A stretch of 64,000 nucleotides of DNA from Mycobacterium kubicae (GTDB lineage Bacteria > Actinomycetota > Actinomycetes > Mycobacteriales > Mycobacteriaceae). Below are positions 18,099 to 26,431 of the stretch, one piece after another; position 1 is the first letter of the stretch, and each line of letters opens with the position of its first letter. The translations under genes and the position numbers were made by a program. The notes under the pieces were generated by a model. It searched no databases. It worked only from the letters and a program-made list of their open reading frames with translations, and had not been told where the DNA came from. The stretch covers positions 2,790,001-2,854,000 of the forward strand of contig NZ_CP065047.1 of NCBI RefSeq assembly GCF_015689175.1, read 5' to 3'.

Positions 18099-18309
18099 CG
18101 GCCGCCCCTTAGTCCGGTACCTACACCACCCGAGCCTCGTTGAGGCTCACAGCTATTCAGCATTCGCGAACCCGATTGGCACCGAACCGCGCACGCCGGG
18201 CAGTGAGCCCATGGCGGGCGGCAACGTTCGGGATTGGACCAATGGTCGGCTCCATCGCATCTCTTCCACGGATCACTGCGCATGGCTGCAGCCGGGCTGT
18301 CAATATCCC

Positions 18310-18330
18310 CTAGACTAGCTAGAATATCTA
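18310..18330. promoter_or_regulatory. CTAG-rich, AT-rich element, possible operator
   Basis: ctagactagctagaatatct followed by a (18310-18330) contains three CTAG tetramers' worth of overlapping inverted repeats and a TAGA-ATA-TCTA dyad, in a genome where such AT-rich runs are rare. It is 40 bases upstream of the CoA-transferase start, in the gap shared with the divergent SDR operon. A role in regulating one or both is inferred. Confidence 0.35.
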
Positions 18331-18369
18331 AAATAGCAAGAAATGGTCCGGCGACCGAGGAGGTTGGCC

Positions 18370-19590
18370 ATGTCAGGGGTGCTCAGCGGAGTCCGAGTCG
18401 TCGAACTGGCGTCGTGGACGTACGTGCCATCGGCCGGTGTGGCCCTGTCGGATTGGGGCGCCGACGTGATCAAGGTGGAGGGTGTCACGACCGGCGACCC
18501 TGGCCGGGCGCTGGTTGTCGGCGGCTTCACCCGAGAGGCGGCCCGCGTGGATGCCGACTTCATTCTCGAGCTGGGCAACCGCGGCAAGCGCAGCATCGCG
18601 ATCGACATCAAGACCGAGAAGGGCCGGGAGTTGTTCGGCCGGCTGTTGGCGTCTGCGGATGTCTTCCTCACCAACTGGCTGCCGGGCGCGCTGGAACGGG
18701 CCCGTTTGACAGTGGCCGACATTCGGTCGTTCAACCCCAACATCATCATCGCCCGGGGCACCGGCCTCGGGGTCCGCGGGCCAGATCGCAACCGCGGCGG
18801 CTTCGACGCCGCCACTTACCTGGCACGAGGCGGAGTGGCGTACACACTGACCCCGTTCGGAACCGAGAACCCGGCAGTGCAGGGTCCCGCCTTCGGCGAC
18901 CTGCAGGGTGGGGCGACGCTAGCCGGCGGAGTCTGTGCCGCGCTGTTCCACCGGGAACGCACGGGTGAGGCGACCATCGTCGACTCTTCGTTGCTGGCTC
19001 AGGCGATGTGGGCGATTGCGCCGTCGATTTCCGCCGCCGACTTCTTCAACATCGACGGCATCCCGGGTGCACCGCCCGGCCTGGCCATCAATCCACTGGT
19101 CAATCGGTACAAGACCAAGGACAACAGGTGGATCCAGCTGGTCTTCCTGCAACCGGACAAATTCTGGGTCGGCTTCTGTCACCGGGTGGGCCTGCCCGAG
19201 CTGGCCACCGACGAGCGGTTCGTGCCCTCGAGCAATCTGATCGCGAACGCGGCTGAAGCGACGGAGATCTTCGCCAAAGCCTTTGCAGCGCAAGACCTTG
19301 CCCATTGGCAGAAGGTTCTCGAAGACGAACCCGGAGTGTGGGGGGCGCTGGCCACGCCGCGGGAAACGCTCAATGACCCGCAGGTCGAGCCGAACGGATA
19401 TGTCATCACCAATGTCGACGACAACGGTGAAAAGTATCGACTGGTGGCCGCTCCCGTGCAGTTCAACGAAACCCCACCGGCCCCCGCGCGCGCTCCCGAA
19501 CACGGCCAGCACACCGAAGAAATACTGCTCGAGCTTGACGTGGACTGGGACGACATCGAGCGCGCGAAGGACGCCAGAGCCATTATGTGA
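18370..19590 (+). CDS. Family III CoA-transferase (CaiB/BaiF type)
   Basis: A 406-residue CoA-transferase. The N-terminus GVLSGVRVVELASWTYVPSAG and DWGADVIKVE are signatures of the family. RGKRSIAIDIKTEKGRELF, ADVFLTNWLPGALERARL and the catalytic Asp146 in RGGFDAATYLARGGVAY follow. These enzymes move CoA between acids in the cytosol. The ATG at 18370 has a gagg ribosome site; an upstream in-frame start at 18343 is less likely. It is divergent from the catabolic operon and overlaps the ANTAR gene by 4 bases, so the two are translationally coupled. Confidence 0.88.
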   Translation: MSGVLSGVRVVELASWTYVPSAGVALSDWGADVIKVEGVTTGDPGRALVVGGFTREAARVDADFILELGNRGKRSIAIDIKTEKGRELFGRLLASADVFLTNWLPGALERARLTVADIRSFNPNIIIARGTGLGVRGPDRNRGGFDAATYLARGGVAYTLTPFGTENPAVQGPAFGDLQGGATLAGGVCAALFHRERTGEATIVDSSLLAQAMWAIAPSISAADFFNIDGIPGAPPGLAINPLVNRYKTKDNRWIQLVFLQPDKFWVGFCHRVGLPELATDERFVPSSNLIANAAEATEIFAKAFAAQDLAHWQKVLEDEPGVWGALATPRETLNDPQVEPNGYVITNVDDNGEKYRLVAAPVQFNETPPAPARAPEHGQHTEEILLELDVDWDDIERAKDARAIM

Positions 19591-20078
19591 TCGAGTCTTG
19601 GGCCACGACTACACCAGAGGCGTACTGGGACAGCCGGTTTTTCCGGTCCCAACACGGTTACGGGCCCATATCGATAGCGGCGACAGTATGGCGCTTGCCC
19701 CACGTTGCACAAATCATGGCACAGGGCGCCATCGGGCTTTGGAGTCGGCGCGCCCGCAGTTGGCTGGCAGGAGGAATCTACAGCATGACGTCGAACTGGG
19801 TGACCACCCAGGTTTCGTGCGGCCCGAATTCCGGCCGCATCCTGGACACCGCGCGCGGCATTCTGATCGGTCTACGTCGCTGCTCATCGGAATCCGCCTT
19901 CGAAGAATTGTTCAATGCGGCACAACGTCACAACGTGCCGGTGTTCGCAATGGCTTGGGCGCTGCTTCATTTAGCGGGCGGCTCGGGACAGCACACACCC
20001 AGCTTCATGGAGGCACAATCCGCGGCACGTCGGGAATGGGGCGAACTGTTCACCCGTACCGCAGTGCCCGCCTGCTGA
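19587..20078 (+). CDS. ANTAR-domain protein, probable RNA-binding antiterminator
   Basis: A 163-residue protein starting with GTG that overlaps the CoA-transferase stop (GTGA). The C-terminal segment GRILDTARGILIGLRRCSSESAFEELFNAAQRHNVPVF fits the ANTAR three-helix pattern ('I..AkGiLM...g.s..eAf..Lr..a...n'). The N-terminal 80 residues (PEAYWDSRFFRSQHGYG, LPHVAQIMAQGAIGLW) show no GAF or receiver domain that I can identify. ANTAR proteins bind paired RNA hairpins and prevent termination. Coupling to a catabolic gene suggests control of the neighbouring operon. The assignment is by eye and moderate in strength. Confidence 0.6.
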   Translation: MIESWATTTPEAYWDSRFFRSQHGYGPISIAATVWRLPHVAQIMAQGAIGLWSRRARSWLAGGIYSMTSNWVTTQVSCGPNSGRILDTARGILIGLRRCSSESAFEELFNAAQRHNVPVFAMAWALLHLAGGSGQHTPSFMEAQSAARREWGELFTRTAVPAC

Positions 20079-20090
20079 TCCGCAGCCGCC

Positions 20091-20837
20091 TTAGCGGGTC
20101 CACGCCGGTGAGTCCGCGGCAACGTGCAACGCGGCGAGAATCTGCTGCTCCTTCTCGGCGAAGCGTTCGGTAGGTGTCGGCACCGAAATCGCGATGATGT
20201 TGTCACCGACTGCGCGTCGCGCGATGGCGGCCGCGGAAATTCCGGGAGTGTGCTCGTCGCGGTCGAAAGCGATTCCGCTCGAACGGATCTCGGCGATCTC
20301 GCGGCGCAGGCTATCGGCCGTCGCGGGCTCTAAGCGGGACAGCAGCGCACCGGCGTCGATGTCGTTCAGCGCCGCCAGGGCGGCCTTGCCGTTAGCGGTG
20401 TCATGCACCGGAAACCGGACCCCGACGGCCGACACCGCACGCAGTCGGTGGGAAGACTCGACCTGGTCGATGAACAGCATGCGCTGACCTCGCAGTACCG
20501 ACAGGTCGACGGTCTCTCCATCGGTCGCCGCAGCGACCCGCTCGATGGTGGGCCGGAACAGCGCCGCGATGTGAGCGCCGGTGGCGCTGCCGAGGCTGAG
20601 CAAGCGTTCCCCGAGGGAATACCTGCCGGCCGCATCGACGCTTACCAGACCGACCTCGGTCAGGCCTACCAGCAATCGCCGCGCGGTGGACTTGGCCAGC
20701 CCCAGGCGCTCACCGAGGTCGACCAGGCGAAGATTGCCCGGCTCGGCGGCGATCTCGTCCAGCGCCGCGGCGGCGCGCCGCAACACCTGGATGCCCTCGT
20801 CGCGATTGGTCGATGATTTTCGTTCCCCCGGCGGCAC
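20091..20837 (-). CDS. IclR family transcriptional regulator
   Basis: A 248-residue regulator. The winged HTH is seen in IQVLRRAAAALDEIAAEPGNLRLVDLGERLGLAKSTARRLLVGL, followed by the wing VSVDAAGRYSLGERLLSLG. The effector domain shows SVLRGQRMLFIDQVESSHRLRAVSAVG, FPVHDTANGKAALAAL and GIAFDRDEHTPGISAAAIA, all standard IclR features. The length equals my memory of Rv1773c (248 residues), and the neighbour order also matches. The start is a GTG at 20837. It is divergent from the flavin oxidase with a palindrome in the gap, consistent with self-regulation and control of that operon. Confidence 0.9.
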   Translation of the reverse strand: MPPGERKSSTNRDEGIQVLRRAAAALDEIAAEPGNLRLVDLGERLGLAKSTARRLLVGLTEVGLVSVDAAGRYSLGERLLSLGSATGAHIAALFRPTIERVAAATDGETVDLSVLRGQRMLFIDQVESSHRLRAVSAVGVRFPVHDTANGKAALAALNDIDAGALLSRLEPATADSLRREIAEIRSSGIAFDRDEHTPGISAAAIARRAVGDNIIAISVPTPTERFAEKEQQILAALHVAADSPAWTR

Positions 20838-20839
20838 AC

Positions 20840-20855
20840 GTCCACTATAGTGAAC
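20840..20855. promoter_or_regulatory. Imperfect 16-bp palindrome, probable IclR operator
   Basis: gtccactatagtgaac has 7 of 8 arm positions paired around a perfect cactatagtg core. It lies immediately upstream of the iclR-type start (20837) and 50 bases upstream of the divergent oxidase start (20905). IclR regulators typically bind such palindromes over divergent promoters. The tatagt within it could also serve as a -10 element for the rightward operon. Confidence 0.5.
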
Positions 20856-20904
20856 CGCACTGCGGACCTAGAAGGGCCGCAGAGTGGATCAAGGAAGGCG
20901 TCCG

Positions 20905-22248
20905 ATGAGCGCTCTGCCGGCTGGTCGACATTTTTTTCGCGGTGATGACGGGTATGAAGCGGTGCGGCGCGGCACGGTCTGGAATCAGCGGGTGCCCGAG
21001 CGTTACCCCGAGGTCATCGTTCAGGCGGCCGACGTCGAGGACGTCGTGGCCGCCCTTCGGTACGCCAACGGACACGGGCTCAAGGTCAACATTCGTTCAG
21101 GTGGCCACAGCTGGGCGGCCAACCATCTGCAAGACGGGGCGCTGCTGCTTGACGTCAACCGAATCAACCATGCCCGGATCGACGCCCAACAGGGGATCGC
21201 CGTGGTTGGACCGGGCAAGGGCGGCAGCATTCTGCTCGGCGAGCTCGAAGCGCAGAACCTGTTCTTTCCGGCCGGCCACTGCAAAGGTGTCTGTGTCGGA
21301 GGCTATCTCCTGCAAGGCGGATACGGCTGGAACAGCCGCGTCTGGGGGCTTGCCTGTGAAACCGTCATCGGTCTTGACGTCGTCACCGCAACCGGCGAGC
21401 AGATCTATTGCGACGCCGACAATTACGCCGATCTGTACTGGGCCGCGCGGGGGGCCGGCCCCGGCTTCTTCGGGGTCGTGACATCGTTTCACCTCAAACT
21501 GTTCCCCCGCCCGCCTGCCTGCGGGACCAGCGTGTATGTCTATCCCATCGAATGCGCCGACGAGATCTACACGTGGGCCCGCACCGTCAGCGCCGAGGTA
21601 GACCGTCGAGTCGAAATGCAGATCGTCGCCAGTCGAAGCGTCCCCAGCATGGGGTTGGACAGCCCGGCCATCGTCTTCGCCTCACCGGCCTTCGCGGATT
21701 CCGACGAAGAAGCAGAGGCCGCGTTGGCCATCTTCGAGACCGTGCCGGTCATCGACCAGGCGCTCGTCAAAGTTCCTTACCTGCCAACGGATATGCCAAC
21801 GTGGTACGACGCGGTGATGAGCAACTACCTCTCCGACTATCGCTACTCCGCGGACAACATGTGGACGTCGGCACCTGCAGAAGAGCTGTTACCGGGAATC
21901 CGCAACATCATCGATACGATCCCGGACCACCCGTCGCACTTCCTCTGGCTGAACTGGGGTCCGTCGCCCACCCGCCCGGACATGGCCTACAGCATCGAAG
22001 ACGAGATCTATCTGGCCCTCTACGGTGCGTGGAAGGACGCCGACGACGACGCCCGTTATGGTGACTGGGCCAGATCCAACATGGCGGCAATGTCGCACCT
22101 AGCGACCGGAATTCAGCTTGCCGACGAAAATCTGGGCCAGCGCCCCGCGCGGTTCGCCAGCGACGAGGCAATGCGCCGGCTGGACAAGATCCGCGCCGCC
22201 TACGATCCCGACGGCTTGTTCAACAGCTGGATGGGGCGGCTTGGATGA
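20905..22248 (+). CDS. FAD-linked oxidase, berberine-bridge-enzyme type (Rv1774-like)
   Basis: A 447-residue FAD oxidoreductase of the p-cresol-methylhydroxylase superfamily. The FAD domain shows YPEVIVQAADVEDVVAALRYA and VNIRSGGHSWA, where His68 is the usual histidyl-FAD attachment. FPAGHCKGVCVGGYLLQGGYG places Cys126 at the second covalent site, so bicovalent flavin is predicted. The C-terminus (KIRAAYDPDGLFNSWMG) is the BBE segment. Such enzymes oxidise sugars, alcohols or phenolics with oxygen. Start: ATG at 20905 after aaggaagg. Length and position match Rv1774 as I remember it. It overlaps the next gene by 4 bases. Confidence 0.87.
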   Translation: MSALPAGRHFFRGDDGYEAVRRGTVWNQRVPERYPEVIVQAADVEDVVAALRYANGHGLKVNIRSGGHSWAANHLQDGALLLDVNRINHARIDAQQGIAVVGPGKGGSILLGELEAQNLFFPAGHCKGVCVGGYLLQGGYGWNSRVWGLACETVIGLDVVTATGEQIYCDADNYADLYWAARGAGPGFFGVVTSFHLKLFPRPPACGTSVYVYPIECADEIYTWARTVSAEVDRRVEMQIVASRSVPSMGLDSPAIVFASPAFADSDEEAEAALAIFETVPVIDQALVKVPYLPTDMPTWYDAVMSNYLSDYRYSADNMWTSAPAEELLPGIRNIIDTIPDHPSHFLWLNWGPSPTRPDMAYSIEDEIYLALYGAWKDADDDARYGDWARSNMAAMSHLATGIQLADENLGQRPARFASDEAMRRLDKIRAAYDPDGLFNSWMGRLG

Positions 22249-23051
22249 CCGCCGCGTATCTGGGTTACCGCGCCGAGGATGCCAACACCGGGTTCGGCAA
22301 GTTCTTCAATCCCGAAATGGCGAGTCTGCCAACGCATGTCGTCGATGCGCTGCATCACGGCCCCCAAGCCGGCGAGGCTCTGTTGGCGTTTGCCGACGCG
22401 GCAACCGTCGCCGACGAGGGCTATCAACAGACCGAGAACGGTTACGGAATCCTCGAAGACGGCAGCATGCAGGTATCGGTGCGCACGGATATGCCCGAGG
22501 TCACTCCTGCCATGTGGTCGTGGTGGTTCGGCTGGCACGGCAGTGACACCCGCCGATACAAGCTGTGGCATCCCAGGGCGCACCTGAGTGCGCAGTGGAA
22601 GGACGGCGATGACGGCGAGCGGCGAGGCGCACAGCGCTATATCGGCCGTTGGTCGATGATCAGCGAATACATCGGATCCACAAGGCTGCGCGCCGCAATA
22701 CAATTCGTGCCGCCGTCGACCATGGGCTTACCGGCCGACCGCGATGACGCGGTGTCGATCTGTGCGCGGCTGGGCTCCGGCGATGCACCGGTGGACGCGG
22801 GCTGGTTCGTGCACCATGTGCGGTCGACGCCCAACGGATCGGAGATGCGGTCGCGATTCTGGATGGGTGGACCACATATTGCCGTACGCAACGCCCCCGA
22901 CGTGGCCTCCAAGGCGGTGCGGCCCATCGCCGCCAAAGTGCTGGGTGTCTCCGAGGCCACGGCTCGCAACCTGCTGGTGCACTGTGCGCAGGAGATGAAT
23001 CACCTCGCCGGGTTCCTCCCGCGACTCCATGTGCTCTTCGGGGACGATTAG
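22245..23051 (+). CDS. PhlG-like (DAPG/phloretin hydrolase family) protein, Rv1775-like
   Basis: A 268-residue protein. The segment EVTPAMWSWWFGWHGSDTRRYKLWHPRAHLSAQW resembles the metal-binding region of 2,4-diacetylphloroglucinol hydrolase (PhlG) and phloretin hydrolase. These use a zinc site with His and Glu ligands to cleave a carbon-carbon bond between an acyl group and an aromatic ring. SEYIGSTRLRAAIQFVPPSTMG and CAQEMNHLAGFLPRLH are further conserved stretches. It overlaps the oxidase stop (ATGA), so a two-gene unit 'oxidase plus C-C hydrolase' is likely. The natural substrate is unknown. Position matches Rv1775 from memory. Confidence 0.78.
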   Translation: MTAAYLGYRAEDANTGFGKFFNPEMASLPTHVVDALHHGPQAGEALLAFADAATVADEGYQQTENGYGILEDGSMQVSVRTDMPEVTPAMWSWWFGWHGSDTRRYKLWHPRAHLSAQWKDGDDGERRGAQRYIGRWSMISEYIGSTRLRAAIQFVPPSTMGLPADRDDAVSICARLGSGDAPVDAGWFVHHVRSTPNGSEMRSRFWMGGPHIAVRNAPDVASKAVRPIAAKVLGVSEATARNLLVHCAQEMNHLAGFLPRLHVLFGDD

Positions 23052-23070
23052 GCCAGTCAGTCTCGACCTG

Positions 23071-23520
23071 CTACGCCGAAGGTGTCGGCGGATGACCGCC
23101 GAAGGTGACGATGAATGCTTCGACGGTCGTGGCCTCCTCGTAGCCTTCGACTTCCACCCGCCACTCGTAGATGCCCGGGTCGAGCGGGATGCCGCCTGGA
23201 ATGTTGAGCGTCAACGGCATGCGCACCGACGTGCCGTGAATGGCCCCGGGCAGGCGTCCCGCCTCGGCGGCAGCCTCAAACGAGATCCGTTGCGGGCCCT
23301 GCGGACCGGGCACGGTCACCGGTTTGCCGTCGGTGGTGAGCAACTGACATTTCAGCTTGTGCGGCGTGTTCGTCTCATCCCAGTCGATGTCCAGAAACAT
23401 CACCAAAGCGAAAGGGGGAGTAGGCGTTTGACACTGACGCCAGCCGAGCCCGAGTGCGTGGATCTTGCCCGATTGACCATCGGCTTGTGCGGCGTCGGCG
23501 AGAAAAAGACTGACCTTCAT
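23071..23520 (-). CDS. Conserved protein, DUF6941-like (Rv1778c-like)
   Basis: A 149-residue protein starting MKVSLFLADAAQADGQSGKI. The ATG at 23520 is chosen because conserved character begins there. HALGLGWRQCQTPTPPFALV and FLDIDWDETNTPHKLKCQLL suggest an all-beta fold, and PGIYEWRVEVEGYEEATTVEAFIV looks like a closing beta-sheet. There is no signal peptide, membrane segment or catalytic motif. The length and position match Rv1778c in memory. Function is unknown. It ends 19 bases from the PhlG-like gene, which converges on it. Confidence 0.72.
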   Translation of the reverse strand: MKVSLFLADAAQADGQSGKIHALGLGWRQCQTPTPPFALVMFLDIDWDETNTPHKLKCQLLTTDGKPVTVPGPQGPQRISFEAAAEAGRLPGAIHGTSVRMPLTLNIPGGIPLDPGIYEWRVEVEGYEEATTVEAFIVTFGGHPPTPSA

Positions 23521-23697
23521 CCGGTCGCCTGGCTTCCTGCTCGTGCGATCGATACCGTCGCGAAATCCACCCGATCCACGTCTTGCTCCCAGCCGTGTGT
23601 GTGCGAACAACCCCAGAAGTCGCTCGGGTTTACCACCGTCCCCGCCCGACCCATCCCGTCGGCGAGATAATACGCCGCAGGAAGGGTGACTATGCGG

Positions 23698-25533
23698 CTA
23701 CTTCCCGGGCGGCAGTTCGGGCGGACCATCGGGGGAGCGCAGCGCGCGGGGTCCCTGACGCTCGGCCAACTCACGTTGCCCTGGTTCGCCGGACCTGATT
23801 GCGATGTCCGACAGGTCATTTGACGCACCCGGCTGCAGCGACTGGTGCTGCCGACTGGTGCCGAGGTGGTGGTAGCTCGCACCACGGTCGGCGCCAGCAC
23901 GTGACGATGCGACATGACTACGGCGCGAGTGGGTGTCGGTGGCCGCGGCATCCGACGGTCCTTGTCCGTCGCCCGTCGAGCTTTCCGAATTCACCGTGAC
24001 CTTATGGGTCCGTTTGAACGAGAAGGTGATCTCTTCGACCTCTTCGAACACCTGGCGCGCGCTGCGCAAGGGTGCCGTCGTATTGTCGATGACCCGCGCG
24101 ACGAACGGCGGCACCAGCGGACGGATCCACCGCGTGGCGGCCTTGGTCGCATCGGGAATCGAGGGAATCACCGGTGCGCCGCGCTTCTGCTGGCGTTGGA
24201 CCGGCGCACTGTCGGGCTCGATCGTCGCAGGCAGGGTCTCAGCGTCGTCGAGGGCTCCGTTCAGTGACTCGTCGGGGAAATCGTCCTGCGCCACGGTGGG
24301 CAGCGGCGTGATCGCCCGACTGGCTGCCTCTGCCTCAGCGGCGATGGGCAGGTACACATCTTCGGCTACCGGCTCGATAACTCGTTCCAGCCCAGCATGT
24401 ACCGGCGCTTCGAGCGCCTCGGCGACTCGACGGCGTTGTTGCTCTCGATCGATTTCGGCCTGGGCCTCGATGGCCAGCCGCGTCTGCGCCAGTTGGTGCT
24501 CGGCCCACATGATTTCGGCGTCGCGGCGGACCTGCGCCCGCTTGATCGCGATCGCGGTATCGGCGTCCACCTCAGCCCGATCTTGGTCGGCGCGCGCGGA
24601 GGAATGCCGGTCCTGCGTTGTCTCTCCCCGCCATAGCCGCACAATCAGCGGCAGGAGATACAGCAGCGCACACAGCGCGACGGTCAGCAGGCGCAGCAGG
24701 AGAACCCCGACGCCGGTCATGGTCAGCTCGTTCATGGTCACCCACCGAGCGCCCAGTCCGTGGTCGGCACCGGCCACCACGGCGGCACGTGCCTCGGTGA
24801 GCGTCTGCTCTTCGCGGGCGATCGTGGCGTCCAACTGGGGAGCCTGGGCATCGCGAGCCGCCAACGCGTTATCCAGGTCCCGCTGTGCATCGGCGAGAAG
24901 CTTGTTGGCCGTTCGCGTTTCGGGTCCTTGCCCCGGAACACCGGTGATCCGGGTCTGCGGGCAGGCCGGAGTCGGATGGTATTCACAGCGCGCAACGACC
25001 AGCGCCTCGTCCAAATGCGTGCGCGCCCGGTCGACCGCCGTGTCGAGCGACGTCCGGCTGGCGCTTGTCTGACGCGCAGCGGCGGCCGCCTGTGCGACAG
25101 CAGGTGCCGAATCGGCGTTGCGCAGGGCGTTTTCTGCCAAGCGGTGATCGATCGACCCGGAGAACAGGACCAGCGCCGCGATATCACCGACGACGGCACC
25201 AACCGCCACGGCGACGACGGCACGTGCGGCGATGTCCGGCCACCGCCGAGCCGGGCCGCTGATGGTGGAGCGGGCTACCGCAGCGACGAGGATGCCGAAG
25301 AGCAAAGTCGAAACGACGACAGCCCACGCCGGCCAACTTGTCGACGCGGTCAGGGCAAGTGCCGCGACGAGCCATGCCAACGAAGCCCCGAGCGCAACCA
25401 CCGCGCCGGCGATGGCGTGCGTCGAGCGTTCGTGCCGCTCTTCGGGTTCACCCGCGTGGCCGCCGCCCAGCCAAGTCAGCAGGCCCTCCAGTCGCGCAAC
25501 GCCATGTTGATCAGGACTTTTGTGGGCGCACAT
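23698..25533 (-). CDS. DUF4407-like membrane protein with coiled coil (Rv1779c-like)
   Basis: A 611-residue integral membrane protein. Three hydrophobic segments lie near the N-terminus (AIAGAVVALGASLAWLVAAL, WAVVVSTLLFGILVAAVA, AVVAVAVGAVVGDIAALVLF). An extracytoplasmic helical region rich in Ala, Arg and Glu follows (AVAQAAAAARQTSASR, QLDATIAREEQTLTEARAAV). A fourth segment (GVLLLRLLTVALCALLYLLP) precedes a cytosolic coiled coil (EAQAEIDREQQRRRVAEALE) and a disordered tail ending PPELPPGK. The layout agrees with DUF4407 proteins. The ATG at 25533 is the likeliest start; an in-frame extension to 25620 is possible. Position corresponds to Rv1779c. Role unknown. Confidence 0.75.
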   Translation of the reverse strand: MCAHKSPDQHGVARLEGLLTWLGGGHAGEPEERHERSTHAIAGAVVALGASLAWLVAALALTASTSWPAWAVVVSTLLFGILVAAVARSTISGPARRWPDIAARAVVAVAVGAVVGDIAALVLFSGSIDHRLAENALRNADSAPAVAQAAAAARQTSASRTSLDTAVDRARTHLDEALVVARCEYHPTPACPQTRITGVPGQGPETRTANKLLADAQRDLDNALAARDAQAPQLDATIAREEQTLTEARAAVVAGADHGLGARWVTMNELTMTGVGVLLLRLLTVALCALLYLLPLIVRLWRGETTQDRHSSARADQDRAEVDADTAIAIKRAQVRRDAEIMWAEHQLAQTRLAIEAQAEIDREQQRRRVAEALEAPVHAGLERVIEPVAEDVYLPIAAEAEAASRAITPLPTVAQDDFPDESLNGALDDAETLPATIEPDSAPVQRQQKRGAPVIPSIPDATKAATRWIRPLVPPFVARVIDNTTAPLRSARQVFEEVEEITFSFKRTHKVTVNSESSTGDGQGPSDAAATDTHSRRSHVASSRAGADRGASYHHLGTSRQHQSLQPGASNDLSDIAIRSGEPGQRELAERQGPRALRSPDGPPELPPGK

Positions 25534-25756
25534 GAGAATCTCTACACCTCCAAGTGCTCCAGCCTCCCAGGCCACCGCCGTGCACACCGAATCCAGCGGC
25601 CGGCATGTGGTGTTCTTCACACCGCCGTCCTGCTGCGGCGCGGGTGCAATACGGCGCTGAGCCGGGCAGTTCTGCGCGCCGCGTCAGCCGCCAATCTCCG
25701 ACGACGCGGCGCGATCAGCGTCGTTAACGACAACTGACATGAGACGGTATAAGCCT

Positions 25757-26314
25757 ATGCAAAACCATGACTTCCTCACCTACGAAGAGTTCGGCCGCAA
25801 ATTCTTCGAGGTCGCCGTCACCGCGGATCGGGTCGCCGCGGCGTTCACCGAAATCACCGGCAACGAGTTCGAGATGGAACCAATCGCCCAGGGGCCCGGG
25901 GGGATCGCCAAGGTCAGCGCGAAGGTCAAAATTCAAGAACCGCGGGTGACCCGCAAGCTGGGCGACTTGATCACTTTTGTCATCCACATCCCGTTGTCCA
26001 TCGACCTGCTGCTCGACCTCCGGCTGGACAAGCAGCGGTTTTCGGTCACAGGAGACATCGCCCTGCGCGCGACGGCGCGTGCCGCCGAACCACTGCTGCT
26101 GATCGTCGACGTGTCCAAACCGCGTCCGTCCGACATCACGGTCAACGTGTCGTCCAAGTCTTTCCGAGGCGAAATCCTGCGCATCCTCGCTGGTGTGGAC
26201 GGCGAGATCCGGCGCTTCATCGCCCAGTACGTCAACGAGGAAATCGACGCGCCGCAGTCGCAGGCGGCCCAGATCATCGACGTGGCCGAGCAGCTCGCAT
26301 CGGCGTGGCCATAG
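25757..26314 (+). CDS. Conserved protein of unknown function (Rv1780-like)
   Basis: A 185-residue protein starting MQNHDFLTYEEFGRKFFEVA. The middle (AKVSAKVKIQEPRVTRKLGD, FVIHIPLSIDLLLDLRLDKQ) reads as alternating beta-strands and the C-terminus is helical (GEILRILAGVDGEIRRFIAQ). No signal peptide, metal motif or nucleotide site is seen. The ATG at 25757 is used; an upstream ATG at 25739 is also in frame. It is divergent from the DUF4407-like gene, as Rv1780 is from Rv1779c in M. tuberculosis (memory). Function unknown; a lipid-binding or SRPBCC-type fold is possible but not shown. Confidence 0.75.
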   Translation: MQNHDFLTYEEFGRKFFEVAVTADRVAAAFTEITGNEFEMEPIAQGPGGIAKVSAKVKIQEPRVTRKLGDLITFVIHIPLSIDLLLDLRLDKQRFSVTGDIALRATARAAEPLLLIVDVSKPRPSDITVNVSSKSFRGEILRILAGVDGEIRRFIAQYVNEEIDAPQSQAAQIIDVAEQLASAWP

Positions 26315-26431
26315 TCCGTTCCCACCGGCCGGCGTTGCTGCGCAGCGACCTCAGGGTTTACCACGTCGCGACGTCCGGGTATGTAGGGAGCTTGGACCGC
26401 GAGCAACAGTCGCAGGAGGAGCGGATAAACC

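Noticed and set aside
23933..25072. 379-codon plus-strand frame opposite the DUF4407-like gene
   Set aside because: Ser/Arg-rich composition with no domain; the minus strand encodes a coherent membrane/coiled-coil protein in the expected synteny position.
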